A DNA stretch of 64,000 bases. Origin: Coriaria nepalensis (lineage: Eukaryota; Streptophyta; Magnoliopsida; Cucurbitales; Coriariaceae). Every line of letters starts with the position of its first letter. The stretch's first letter is position 1. A model generated the notes under the pieces. It was not told the DNA's origin. It saw only the letters and a program-made list of their open reading frames with translations, and did no database searches. The translations under genes and the position numbers were made by a program. The stretch is taken from positions 3,177,001 to 3,241,000 of the forward strand of contig CP114495.1 of assembly GCA_027186245.1 (NCBI GenBank). The letters run 5' to 3'. Shown in pieces: positions 12,078-22,348 of the stretch.

Positions 12078-14544
12078 ACATAAAAAAAAAAAAAAAAAGT
12101 ACTAGTACATAAATGAACATATACGTATCTTCACACTTCTGTTCTGTCTAGTTTGACATTCTAATGTTTTCTTAGGTGAAACATAAATTTCATACTTAAA
12201 ATTATCTCATCAACAGATAAATTATAAATATAACATATAATATATATATTACTGAAAGTTTGTGAGACGTGAAGTAGAAATGATTCTATGCTTCCCTTTT
12301 TTTGTAATGATCATGAGTATTAAGGAATAAGGATTAGACATATGACCCTATCTTTGTTTATTTATTTATTTTTATTTTTATTTAACGGTTTTGAACAAGA
12401 TCTAAAAGCTAGTAAAGATGATCCGGTGTCGGTCTGAAAATTGATCTTGTGCGGCTGATCATGCATGTCGATCGGTTTGACAATAGGAATCTCCGACCGC
12501 TGCATTTTTTTGTTGTATTCATCCCTACTTGACCAAGCCAATCTTTAATCCAGTATCTCAATAACTTAACAACACAATGAAGGTTTCGAGTGTTAGATCA
12601 CTTGAATCCAAAATTACTTTTCTGTGGTAAAAGATTAGAATCAGAGTTGCGGATAATTAACAATATTAATTCATTAATTATTTAATCTTTTTTAATTCTT
12701 CTATTATCATCCCCACTTCTTGTTTACCCAAAAGCATGTTGATAATTTTAGGTACATAGATTTTTCTCTAATCAAGAAGCTTTAACAATATAGTATTCCC
12801 CATTATGTTGGCCCCCTACTAAACCATACATCTTTAATTAGATATCTTAACTGCGGCAATATTCATTAAGAACTCTTTACCTCGAGCATAAACAAATAAA
12901 TTTTCAATTGTTATGTCATTGACGTTTATGTCAGCTTCACTTTCACCATCAAGAACTAAAGATTGACTTTATTTAACCACAATGAAGGCATCATGATCGT
13001 CTTTTGAGGCATACTATTTTTTGCCGAACAACAACACGAGCAACAAACATGTCTTTCTTTCTCTCTTATTTAACTCATTGTTGCTTATAAACAATAAGTG
13101 GCTCCAAGTTGAGTATTTCTTGTCATCTATTCTACAAGCTATGATGTTCTTCTATGGATGCAGAAAGTTCATCTTCATCATCAGAGGGAAGGAGGTCACT
13201 GTCGGCATAAGATGTGATTTTATGAGGCAGCTTTTACTCGAGGCTCTTAGATGTGGTAATTGAAGAAAATGATAAACTTAATTTTTTTTTTAACATATTG
13301 GCAATCAACTCGGAGACAGAAAGCTTCTTTTCTTTCCCATCAATGGAAATATCTTTACTTTTATTGCTACTTTTGATAGACGACTCTTGCTGTGATTTCA
13401 GTTGCCCGATAGATGAGTAGTTAGAACAGTTTGATAGCCTTCGATAGCCTTTGTAATGGCGATGATGCTGCCACTTTGGCATTGTGATTCTCTAACCGAT
13501 CACTATTTAGTTCAAAGAAATTTCTATTATTTGAATTTTCTTTCTGAAATTCTAAAATGCTTATAGCACATTCTGCTGAATTCCTTCAAGAAACATGATC
13601 GCGATTTGATCTAATCATTGCACATGATTAGATAAGATCATATCTAAAATTTGACATTCTTATCATATTTAATCAAATAATTATAAGCCTAACATCGAGC
13701 AGCGTGTCAATTGGTTCGGCCAGGCTAGGCTATATATGAATCTCAAGGTTAGTATTGCCTAAAACCTTCGAAAAATGGTATTATGAGTTTGAAGAATTAT
13801 GTGTGGGACTTAGAAATTTCGATAGTAATAATTAACTTTTGGTATGAACAAAAGAGGTAATTAAAAAAATCTTGAAGTAGGTATTATTTTAAAGAATTAT
13901 AATTATATTTTTATTTATTTTAATTTAAAAATATCAGTTTTATATATTATATTAATTTTTAATTAAAAAATTCTTAATTTTATAATAATATAAGAAATTA
14001 GGGACATAATTAAAGTCAAGCTAGAACTCTTAGAAGGGGCATTTCCGGAAAACCATCGCATAAGTAACATAAATTTATAAGTAAAAAGTATATTATTATT
14101 ATTTCATGTTCCTAAGGTTAAGTTACATGATTACTTACCCTTCGAACACGAAAGGGTCAGGTGGATATCAGACTAAGCCCACTTCACGGATCGACACGTA
14201 ACCCATTAATGGCCCCCACTCCTCGCTGTTAAGGTTTCTCTCCTTCCTCCTCCATTTTTCAAATCAATCTCCACCGTCCATTCTTTCATCCATCTCCCTT
14301 GCCTGCACTAGTTTTCGCTCCATCACAGTGCATCGATAGCGATAGCGATGGAGAGAGAGAAAGAGGGGAGAGAGAGAGAGAGATGGTGACAATGACAATA
14401 ATAATAATGACAATAAAAAAATAATGTTGTTGAAGGAAAATGAAAAATGAGTCTGTATATTAATCTGTTTGAGGTTTTTTGGTAGTGGAAGCTTTTAGCT
14501 GAGCTTAAGCTGCTGTAGATCATATTTTGATTCTAGAGAGAGAG

Positions 14545-16810
14545 ATGGGGAGGGGAAGAGTGGAGCTGAAGAGGATAGAGAACAAGATCAACAGGCAAGT
14601 GACCTTTGCAAAGAGGAGGAATGGGCTTTTGAAGAAAGCTTATGAGCTTTCTGTTCTATGCGATGCAGAGGTTGCTCTCATCATCTTCTCCAATAGAGGA
14701 AAGCTGTACGAGTTTTGCAGCAGTTCAAGGTAATATACAAAATTTTCACTGAAACAACTATCTCTCTCTCTCTCTCTCTCTTCTCTCCTAATTCCCTCAA
14801 TTACACAAGCACCAAAACATACAACACAATACCTAACATAATCTTGCTTCCCTCTTCCCTTTCTTTTCAACATGTTTTGAACCAAGAAAATGAAACACTA
14901 GTTAGGGTTTATTTTTCATTTTCGTAATTTGTTTGATTTTTTGTTTCCTTTTCTCATTTATTTATTTCTATTTTGGTGAATGTCTAGGCGTTTTTAGCAG
15001 GTTTGAGTGTTCATATGTGTTTGTGTAAATTTGTTGCTAATGATCTGCAGGTTGATTAGTAGTTTCATAAAAAGGAAGATGATTCGAATACTATATTAAT
15101 TAATTAATTATTATTATTATTTTTTTCTGTTAATTTCCATTTTTATGATTACGAATTTCAAAACCCTAGCTAACTTTTTCTTCTTCCCTTTTATGTAAAC
15201 TTTGACTCGATCTGATCCATTTCAAGTTTCATCTCCCCTTTTAAACCTTGATCCAATAATAGTTATTTAATTCAAGGCTTTCCCCATTTTCAAAATTTCT
15301 CGAATTCAATATAATTTCGAAAATTAGGGTTTTGTAACTTGAAGCTACCTCAACTCTCTCTCTCTCTCTCTGTGTCAAGTCTGGAGCTTACTTTGCTTCT
15401 TGAGTAACGATGGAGAACGCCACATCAATGAAAGGTAAGCAGGTTTATTACTGGTTTTCATGGCGGATTTAGCCGAGTGCCATTCCCTTTTTTTCCAGTG
15501 GATTTTGCTCTGATCCCGAGCCCTAGCTCTCTCTCTCTCTCCGTCTTAAAATCTGAAGAGACATGTTCTCAATCAGCGGCGGGTGACATCTCGACACCTG
15601 TTGATTTCTGACTTCAGGGCTTTCGATTTATCCGATGCCGTGCATCTTCTAGTTAAAATTAGGGTTCTTCCTTATATATTCTCTTTTCCCCAAATGGGTT
15701 CCAAGAATTTTTTTTTTTTTTCTCATTACCTTGTCTGAAAATATTTGTTGATTTCTATGATGACTAGGATTTATAACTTGATCTTGTAACATCAAACTTG
15801 TTTGACGTTCGTTACTTTCCAATCCACAGCATGCTCAAGACTATAGAGAGGTATCAGAAGTGCAACTACGGACCAGCCGAGCCTCAAGTTTCCACAAGAG
15901 AGACCTTGGTATATATATATATATATATATATATAATTCTTGTAAAATTAACTGCAAACTTAGATTTAATTTTACTTGCACAAAAATAAAAATAAAAATA
16001 AAAATAACTATTTAATTTGAATTTAACTATTTATATGTTACTTGATGATGAGCACATTTAGGAATTGAGCAGTCAGCAGGAGTATTTGAAGCTCAAAGCA
16101 CATTACGAAGCGCTAAAACGATCGGAAAGGTTTCGCCGCTAATTGCTAATTGACTACTTACACTCTATTTAGTTCAACTTATTAAACTAAAGCAAATAAG
16201 ATAACTTACTATAAATTTTTAGGTGAATCTAAGTCTACCTGATAACTATAGATCACGCCAATAGCAATCAATCATATTATATGTGGGCAATGGTTTAGTG
16301 TTGATGAGTTAGTAACTATTTAACACGAATTACTTAATTAATGAATCGGTAAATGATTGATGTGAGTTGACTTGAATGTTATAGATAGTTACTAAATCGT
16401 CTTAATTTTTATTTGAGTTTGATTTTAATTTAATTTTCCTAATATTTTTCTTATATATATAGATATATAGCTGATTCTTACTCAACTAATTTATAATTCT
16501 TAGGTATGATATATAAACCAAGGTTTTTATTTTATTCTATTTTATTTTTAAAACCAATTGAAGTCTTAATTAATTACTTAAGAAATATTTTAATTAGGGT
16601 TTTACCAAATATTTTAAGAACTAATTTTTCTTTTGATTGTATATTGACTGACTGATGTGGTGTTGTTATGATCAGGAACATGTTAGGAGAAGATCTTGGA
16701 CCGTTGACTACTAAGGACCTTGAGTCACTTGAAAGGCAGCTTGATGCCTCACTCAAGCAAGTCAGATCAATCCGGGTACAACTCTTTTAACACCTTCAAT
16801 GTCGAATCGT

Positions 16811-16848
<38 letters not shown>

Positions 16849-17748
16849 TTATCTCTTCTTCAATCAAATGTAATGTAGATTGAATATCAATGAAGCTAAA
16901 TTTTTACCTTTTTAGTGTAACTTTGTAAGTGATGGAGTAAATTTCTGAACAAATTCAACATGATTAATTCTAGCTTTCATTACTTTTTTTTTTTTTTTTA
17001 CACAGACCCAATATATGCTGGATCAACTGACTGAACTTCAACAGAAGGTTATATTTTATAACACGCATATATATATATATATAGGGTTTGGATTCATATA
17101 AGAAACTGGACTTGTCCAGACGGACGGTCCGACTAGTTCGGCGAATGGGAGAGAAAAAGGGATGGAATCCGAATCCTATATACATACATACATACATACA
17201 TAATGTTTACAAATTAACTTAAATACTTTCTCTCTCTGATCATCTTTATTCTTCCTTCTTTCTTGGCTTATACATAATAGGAAAACTTGCTTAGTGAAGC
17301 CAATAACACCCTCAGGCAAAGGGTACGTATCTCTCTCTCTCTCTCTATATATATACTTATAATCATTTTGTGCTGAATCTGCTGATATATATACATAATA
17401 TGATGATATATGTATGCAGTTAATGGAAGGGTATGAATTAAGTTCACTCCATTTGAATCCAAGTGGTGAGGACTTTGCAGGATATGGTCGACACCATGCT
17501 CAACTATTTCATGCAGATCATGGATTTGTCCATCCCTTGGAATGTGAACCCACATTGCAGATTGGGTAAGCGTGTAAAATTAATTAAGCCTTAATGATAA
17601 TTAATTAAGTATTTAGTTTCTTAATTAATTGATGTCAAAATTTTGCAGATATCAAACCGATCCCATGGCAGTGGTTAGTACTTCTGCTGCTGCTGCTGCT
17701 GCTGGTCCTAGCATGAGTAATTATCTACCAGGATCATGGTTACCTTGA
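14545..17748 (+). CDS. SEP3: SEPALLATA3-like (AGL9 class) MADS-box transcription factor
   Basis: Exons by phase and splice sites: 14545-14729, 15830-15908, 16062-16129, 16676-16775, 17006-17047, 17281-17322, 17420-17565, 17649-17748, giving 253 residues. Residues 1-60 are the MADS domain ([20 protein letters not shown]), then an I region and a K box with the SEP hallmark [20 protein letters not shown]. The C-terminus carries the SEP motif [14 protein letters not shown] and ends [14 protein letters not shown], as in SEP3/AGL9 proteins; an alanine run precedes it. SEP3 proteins are nuclear and form tetrameric floral MADS complexes that specify petals, stamens, carpels and meristem determinacy. 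Eight exons with a long first intron are typical of the family, and that intron is the usual regulatory site. The ATG follows a GA-rich leader. SEP3 is much likelier than SEP1/2 on the C-terminal motif. Confidence 0.95.
14730..15829 (+). other. Long first intron of the SEP3-like gene
   Basis: A 1.1 kb GT-AG intron with (TC)n tracts at about 14759-14780, 15353-15371 and 15529-15541. It contains an isolated ATG followed by ten codons and a consensus donor (about 15411-15435), which could act as an alternative exon, though nothing else supports that. No perfect CArG box (CC, six A/T, GG) was seen by eye. Confidence 0.5.
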
Positions 17749-18890
17749 TTGATTTAATCCTCTCACCGGATTAATATCACCGATCGATGTTATCGGGTTA
17801 TATGTTTCTCGGATTAGTAGTTTTTGATTCTCATCGAAGAAATTTAAGGTTTGTTTTGTTTATCTTTTTTTTTTATTTTTAATGTAAGGATCTAATTTAA
17901 CCTGAGCCTTATAAATATTGTTCCGGTGACTCTAATATGGTAATATGTTTTCGTGTGTTCATCATGTAATTGCAGTCAGTTGTTTTGCTTTGCAATTTTT
18001 AATTAATTGTTTCTCTCATTTTATAAATATATAATAAATTAATTACTTTTATAATGATAGATATATATATAGTATAGTTGAGTACTCTACATTTTATTAT
18101 CATAAAGTTTTTTTAGATAAATTTAATTTAGTATAAATTAACTATAATTTCATAATCACCTATTATATTTATATATAATTATAAATAATTAAATACAGTT
18201 GAAAATTTATTTTTCTTTTTATCTTTTAAAAATAAATAAAGAGGAAATAATTATCTTCACGCACACTTCACGCTAAATATCTAACAACCCGACATGCTTT
18301 GATCAACATGACGATACGCACAACGCACGGCTTTAGGCTAAACAATCCCTTACACGCGCTGTCGCACGCGCATATTTAGCGTTAGGAGAGCTGGAGAGTA
18401 ATCAGGGCCCCAAACTTCCGTTGAGGATAAGATTCCACATCATAAGCTTTCCCATAAACACTGCTTGCCTCATGCACGTGCACTAGACGCTCCTTGCTGA
18501 CCTGTTGGTCTATCTTACACGCGAAAAAAGACGACCAATTGTTTCAGATTTGTTTGTAGATAAATAACTAAAAAAGGAAAGAGCTTTCCTCCCAATCCAA
18601 GCATTCTAAAAATTTTCTACCACACTATTTATACGGAAATTTTCCATCTGTCCAAACACAAGTTTCGGGGAAAATTTAGGCAAAAGGATAGAATCATCGA
18701 GCTGTGGTCTTCTAGATTTCAGATTTCTTTCACCGGATAAACTACGCCGCGCTTCTCTCGGAAAGAAAAAGATTAATCAATTGCTGTATCGGAGCCCTCT
18801 GATTAGTTTGATATTCGTGGTCAAGTTCAAAACCCTAATTCAATCCGATAACGTTGTAGGTTCTTTTTTTGTTTTTTGTTTTTGTTTGGA
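17749..18890. other. 3' flank of the SEP3-like gene and promoter of the next gene
   Basis: AT-rich 3' flank to about 18240, then a more GC-rich promoter-like stretch. A 10 bp inverted repeat (CGCTAAATAT at about 18271, ATATTTAGCG at about 18371) encloses CACGCGC-type words. A palindromic G-box core is at 18475-18480. Confidence 0.5.
18475..18480. promoter_or_regulatory. G-box (CACGTG) upstream of the small membrane-protein gene
   Basis: The palindrome GCACGTGC covers 18474-18481, about 410 bases upstream of the ATG at 18891. G-boxes bind plant bZIP and bHLH factors. Single sites occur often by chance, so function is only possible. Confidence 0.35.
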
Positions 18891-20719
18891 ATGATGAGAA
18901 GGCAGCATCAAGATCAGCAATCGAGGCTGTACTACGAGCTTTCATCTTTGGTTCTGAATATTCTCCGATCTCCTCCGTCGCCGATGCCTTTATCCGATGA
19001 CTCTACGGTGGTGCCTTCCTCTTCGTCGAGTAGATCTCCGACGATGTCTCCGGCGGGGTTTGCGTCGCTTCTTCTAGGGATTTCTCTGGCTTTGATGCTT
19101 TGTGGTTCGGTGACTTTCTTTCTCGGTTTTATACTTATGCCCTGGGTGATAGGGTTGTCGATGGTTTTCTTTGTGGCTGGGATGGTCTCCGGCCTCTCCA
19201 TGCTTGGCCGCTCTATACTTTGCTATGCGACCACACCGCCGCGAAAGGATATTCCCGGTAAGATTTTGGTGTTTTGATGAACATATACTTTCTGGTTATT
19301 TGTTTTTTATTTTCTTTCCTCTTTCTGTAAGTGATGAATGTTCTGATGAGTTTTTGCTTTTACTTCTGCTGATGCTGTGTTTGAAATTGGTTCGGTTGAG
19401 AGTGAAATTGCTTACTTCTTTGCAAAAACAAGAATATTATTGCTATCCGTTATGTTTCTTTTGATCCTTCAAATTGACTCAGTGGCTTTGAAAGAAGTAC
19501 ACTTTCTCTGGTTTTCTGTTTGGGTTTTGAATTTTTAATCATCAATCGAATTGAGTAGCAATTATGTATTTGACAACGTAAAACATACAGAATATCTGTA
19601 TGGATTCAAATGAGATTGGGATCATTGCAAATGAAGCAAATTTTTTCTCTTCCGTACCAGAAACAGGGTCTTACAATTTTCCTCCCTCCAGTAATCACAG
19701 ATTTTTATATTAGCCTTTGTGGCAGATCAATTTCAATGCCTTGCTTAGTTTGTAGCTGCTCTTTTTCTTCAAACGATCCCTTACGGCCTTTTCCTAAGTC
19801 TGGGTATTGATTTACCAAAAGACAATACCCATAAACATAACAATTGAAGGACTTATATTCACAGAGAGAAAACAATCCCTAATTTCATTGATTTCATTCG
19901 TTTTTTAACTGCATTCTATTGCGAGTGTATTTTCTATCTGTAGACATGATTCAATTTATTGAATAGGTAGAATCAACAGGCCACCATTTTACACATAGTC
20001 CAGATTAGCAACTTGCCCAGAACAGAAAAATATATATCTCCTGAGTCAACAGGCCACCATGATAAGAGAAGTCTGTTTATGCTTGGTTTTGCTTGACATC
20101 TACTAATATCCTTACACAGATAGTGAGAAGCATGGGATGTGTGACCAATGTGTGCCAAGAAACTATTTAATGCATCGAGTGTGTGTGACCAATGTAAGAG
20201 GGGGCGGTGGGTCCCACATGGTGGTTTCCACCTCTGCTCACTCATATGGGTTACATACAGCTGATGTATTTGATACTTTCTTATGCCTGCCTGCTTAACA
20301 TATAATTTTTTATTATTATTTTGGATCGGTTTCTTAAACTTAATATAAAGCTCGACTCTTCTGGAAATTGATCCTTCGGAAAGAAAGGGCCAAGTTTGGA
20401 ATGGACAATAATTGATAAGAACACAAAGGGTACTTTCAAATCTATCATTATAGAAAACATTTTCATTCATCTGCTAGCTATTGTGTAAAAGATGACAAAC
20501 AAGAGTGCCGGTCTGGTGGACCCCTTTCCAGAGACCAACAATTTTCCTTTTGGAAGAATACTTGTAGGGCACATATTATTCTCTAGCGATCCTATCAGTG
20601 TTTAGTCTTTTCCTTGCTTCTCTCTATACAAGTCTCAGTACGTACTGAAGCTATTTTGGAAGGTTGCTTATCAATTTCTCGATACTACTTTTGTTGCTGC
20701 AGAATGGAAACTCATATGA
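18891..20719 (+). CDS. Small plant membrane protein with two transmembrane helices
   Basis: Exon 1 is 18891-19257 and a tiny second exon is 20703-20719, joining in phase to give 127 residues ending IPEWKLI. The N-terminal third is hydrophilic and Ser/Pro-rich. Residues about 57-82 (FASLLLGISLALMLCGSVTF) and about 85-106 form two closely spaced hydrophobic helices separated by a Met-Pro-Trp turn, followed by a short polar tail. This matches an uncharacterised plant family conserved mainly in the two-helix region. No enzyme motif is present and no function can be assigned. The exon 1 donor is CCCG/GTAAG. If it were not used, the frame would end five codons later, so the C-terminus is less certain than the rest. 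The 1.4 kb intron contains a long antisense open frame that I take as chance. Confidence 0.7.
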
Positions 20720-21576
20720 GGTCGGAAAACTGGTGTTTTGAAGATGCAGCTGAATCTCTTACAAAGGGGACATTATAGCAGCAGTAGCAACATGTGCTAC
20801 TCTTGATAAAATTTTTTTACAAAGCTTCAAATACGTAAGGAGGAAAACTGTGGATAAAAGTGTGTACAATGAAATTTTAAGTAAAACTACTGAGAGGATT
20901 TTTGGATATTTGTGTATTATTACATATATATATATCTTTCTGTTAAGTAGAGTAGTGAAATATTGTTGAAGGTTGGTACTTTTTAGCAAGTATGGCATGT
21001 CCCATAATTTTAAACTCCTCCATGTGTTGTCAATGTCATAGTGAATTTCCACGTTCAAAACGATTTTTACTTGTTCGTCTTTTCAAGAATTTTTAAAATG
21101 CTCCCTGAATATTTTACTCTGATAATAGTTGTCGTCGGATGAGATAAAAATACAGTGTATCCTCGGATCGGATTACATAGTGTATCGGCTCGGTCGGAGG
21201 AGATGAAAATAAGTTGGATGGCGGTCGGATTTAATTTTTTTTTAAGATACGGAGTAATAAATGTAATTGATAAAGAAATGTATTTTTTTATAAACATAAA
21301 AATGTATTTAAGAAATAATTTATGAAAAAATTAAGAGTCACTTAAGAAAATTTAATGAAACAAATATTAACAGAAATTCTTGAAAGGAAAGGTATTTATT
21401 TATTAATATAAATACTTTGAAGAGAATCAATTAAATTTATTTTTTAAAATTTATTTTATAATTTCAAAAAAAAAAAAAAAAAGAATGATTTCGGTCGATT
21501 TAAATGCCCGATCCCATCCAACTATTCGAAGTCATTGCTTTCTACATACCTAACAACGTTTCTCGTCTTGAAGAGA

Positions 21577-21656
21577 AAGGAATTGAGAAGAAGACGGTGG
21601 TGATGACGTGGAAGTTAAGGAATTGAGAAGAAGACGGTTATGATGACGTGGAAGTT
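21577..21656 (+). repeat. Tandem duplication, 40 bp unit x2, carrying TGACGTGG
   Basis: The unit begins with AAGGAATTGAGAAGAAGACG and repeats with a period of 40 and few mismatches. Each copy ends with TGATGACGTGGAAGTT, so a bZIP-type TGACGTGG core is present at 21604-21611 and 21644-21651. It sits about 0.7 kb upstream of the CAMTA4-like start codon. Confidence 0.85.
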
Positions 21657-22049
21657 TTACTGAGGATTTATATAGACACCATCACACCAAGACACATAAG
21701 CGTCGTACCGCACACGGACGCCACTTTGACAAGGTTTTAGCAAGTGAAAAATAGTTAGGGACTACCAAAATGAATCATTTTTAACATTGTAGGGACGAAG
21801 ATTGAGATAAAAACATAGTACCGTGGATGAAAGTAAATATTATGATTCATGAATACAAAGGTAAAATCATAAATATCGAAAATATAAGGGGTTCATTTGT
21901 AAATATACGAAAATAGCCAAATGGATGCAGAACAACTTTATCCACTAGTGTCCACTGGTCCAGTCAGTCAACAGCGAATAAATTAATTAAAAGAAAAACA
22001 CGTTTCTTTAATTGCCCAAAAAAAAAAGGAAAGATAAACAATGGGACGA

Positions 22050-22057
22050 TGACGTCA
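22050..22057. promoter_or_regulatory. TGACGTCA palindrome in the CAMTA4-like promoter
   Basis: A perfect C-box/CRE-type bZIP site, 42 bases upstream of the presumed TATA box at 22099-22105. With the two TGACGTGG words upstream it makes three TGACG cores in 460 bp. Binding is inferred from the motif only. Confidence 0.4.
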
Positions 22058-22098
22058 GCAAAGAAATGAACTGGTACCCATTCTCACACCGCATTCGG

Positions 22099-22105
22099 TA
22101 TAAAG
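22099..22105 (+). promoter_or_regulatory. Probable TATA box of the CAMTA4-like gene
   Basis: TATAAAG in a locally GC-richer context, about 250 bases before the ATG at 22349. It is followed by T-rich and CT-rich leader sequence typical of plant 5' UTRs. Confidence 0.5.
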
Positions 22106-22348
22106 ATTCCGTCCGTTTTTTTTTTCTTTCGGTTCTCTGTAAGAAATCTTTCATCGGGTTGAAGTCAAACGGCTACTCTCTGCTCTCTAGATTCTCTACC
22201 TTCGTCTTGATCCGATTTTAGGTTTATAATTCTCCTTTGATCTGTTCTTCTCTTCCGCCTTGAAGTTTCTTCTAGAGCGCAAGTCAATCGTTTTTCCTCT
22301 GCGATTAGTACGGAATCTGAATTTTATCCATAAGCTGAATACTGAAAA

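Larger units (their letters stand above)
5882..14544. other. Gene-poor, AT-rich intergenic region (8.6 kb)
   Basis: No gene is supported. The first 300 bases are probably the old 5' flank of the TPR pseudogene. A minus-strand open frame at 8575-8799 and a Ser/Lys-rich one at 13234-13482 have no recognisable domain and no start or splice context. Visible content: (TA)n at about 8474-8496 and 11826-11860, poly-A/T tracts, an interrupted direct duplication (9627-10285), an exact 40 bp tandem duplication (11998-12077), and (GA)n tracts just upstream of the MADS gene. The last several hundred bases are presumably the MADS-gene promoter and 5' UTR, but I saw no CArG box there. Confidence 0.5.
20720..22348. 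other. Intergenic region and CAMTA4-like promoter
   Basis: Up to about 21500 it is AT-rich without recognisable genes. It then holds a 40 bp tandem repeat with two TGACGTGG words, a TGACGTCA palindrome at 22050-22057, and a TATAAAG at 22099-22105, which would place the transcription start near 22130 and leave a 5' UTR of about 220 bases. Confidence 0.55.

Noticed and set aside
13021..13482. Two overlapping open frames upstream of the MADS gene
   Set aside because: Low-complexity Ser/Lys-rich or hydrophobic sequences with no homology I recognise and no start or splice context. They are not SEP3 exons.
15411..15435. Short ATG-containing stretch followed by GTAAGC in SEP3-like intron 1
   Set aside because: Without an acceptor or transcript evidence it could not be supported as an alternative first exon.
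14730..15829. CArG boxes in the SEP3-like promoter or first intron
   Set aside because: Several CCATTTT-type words were checked but none fits CC, six A/T, GG exactly.
19973..20470. 165-codon minus-strand open frame
   Set aside because: It lies inside the intron of the small membrane-protein gene, has no recognisable domain, and contains short repeats such as two CAACAGGCCACCAT copies. Most likely chance.
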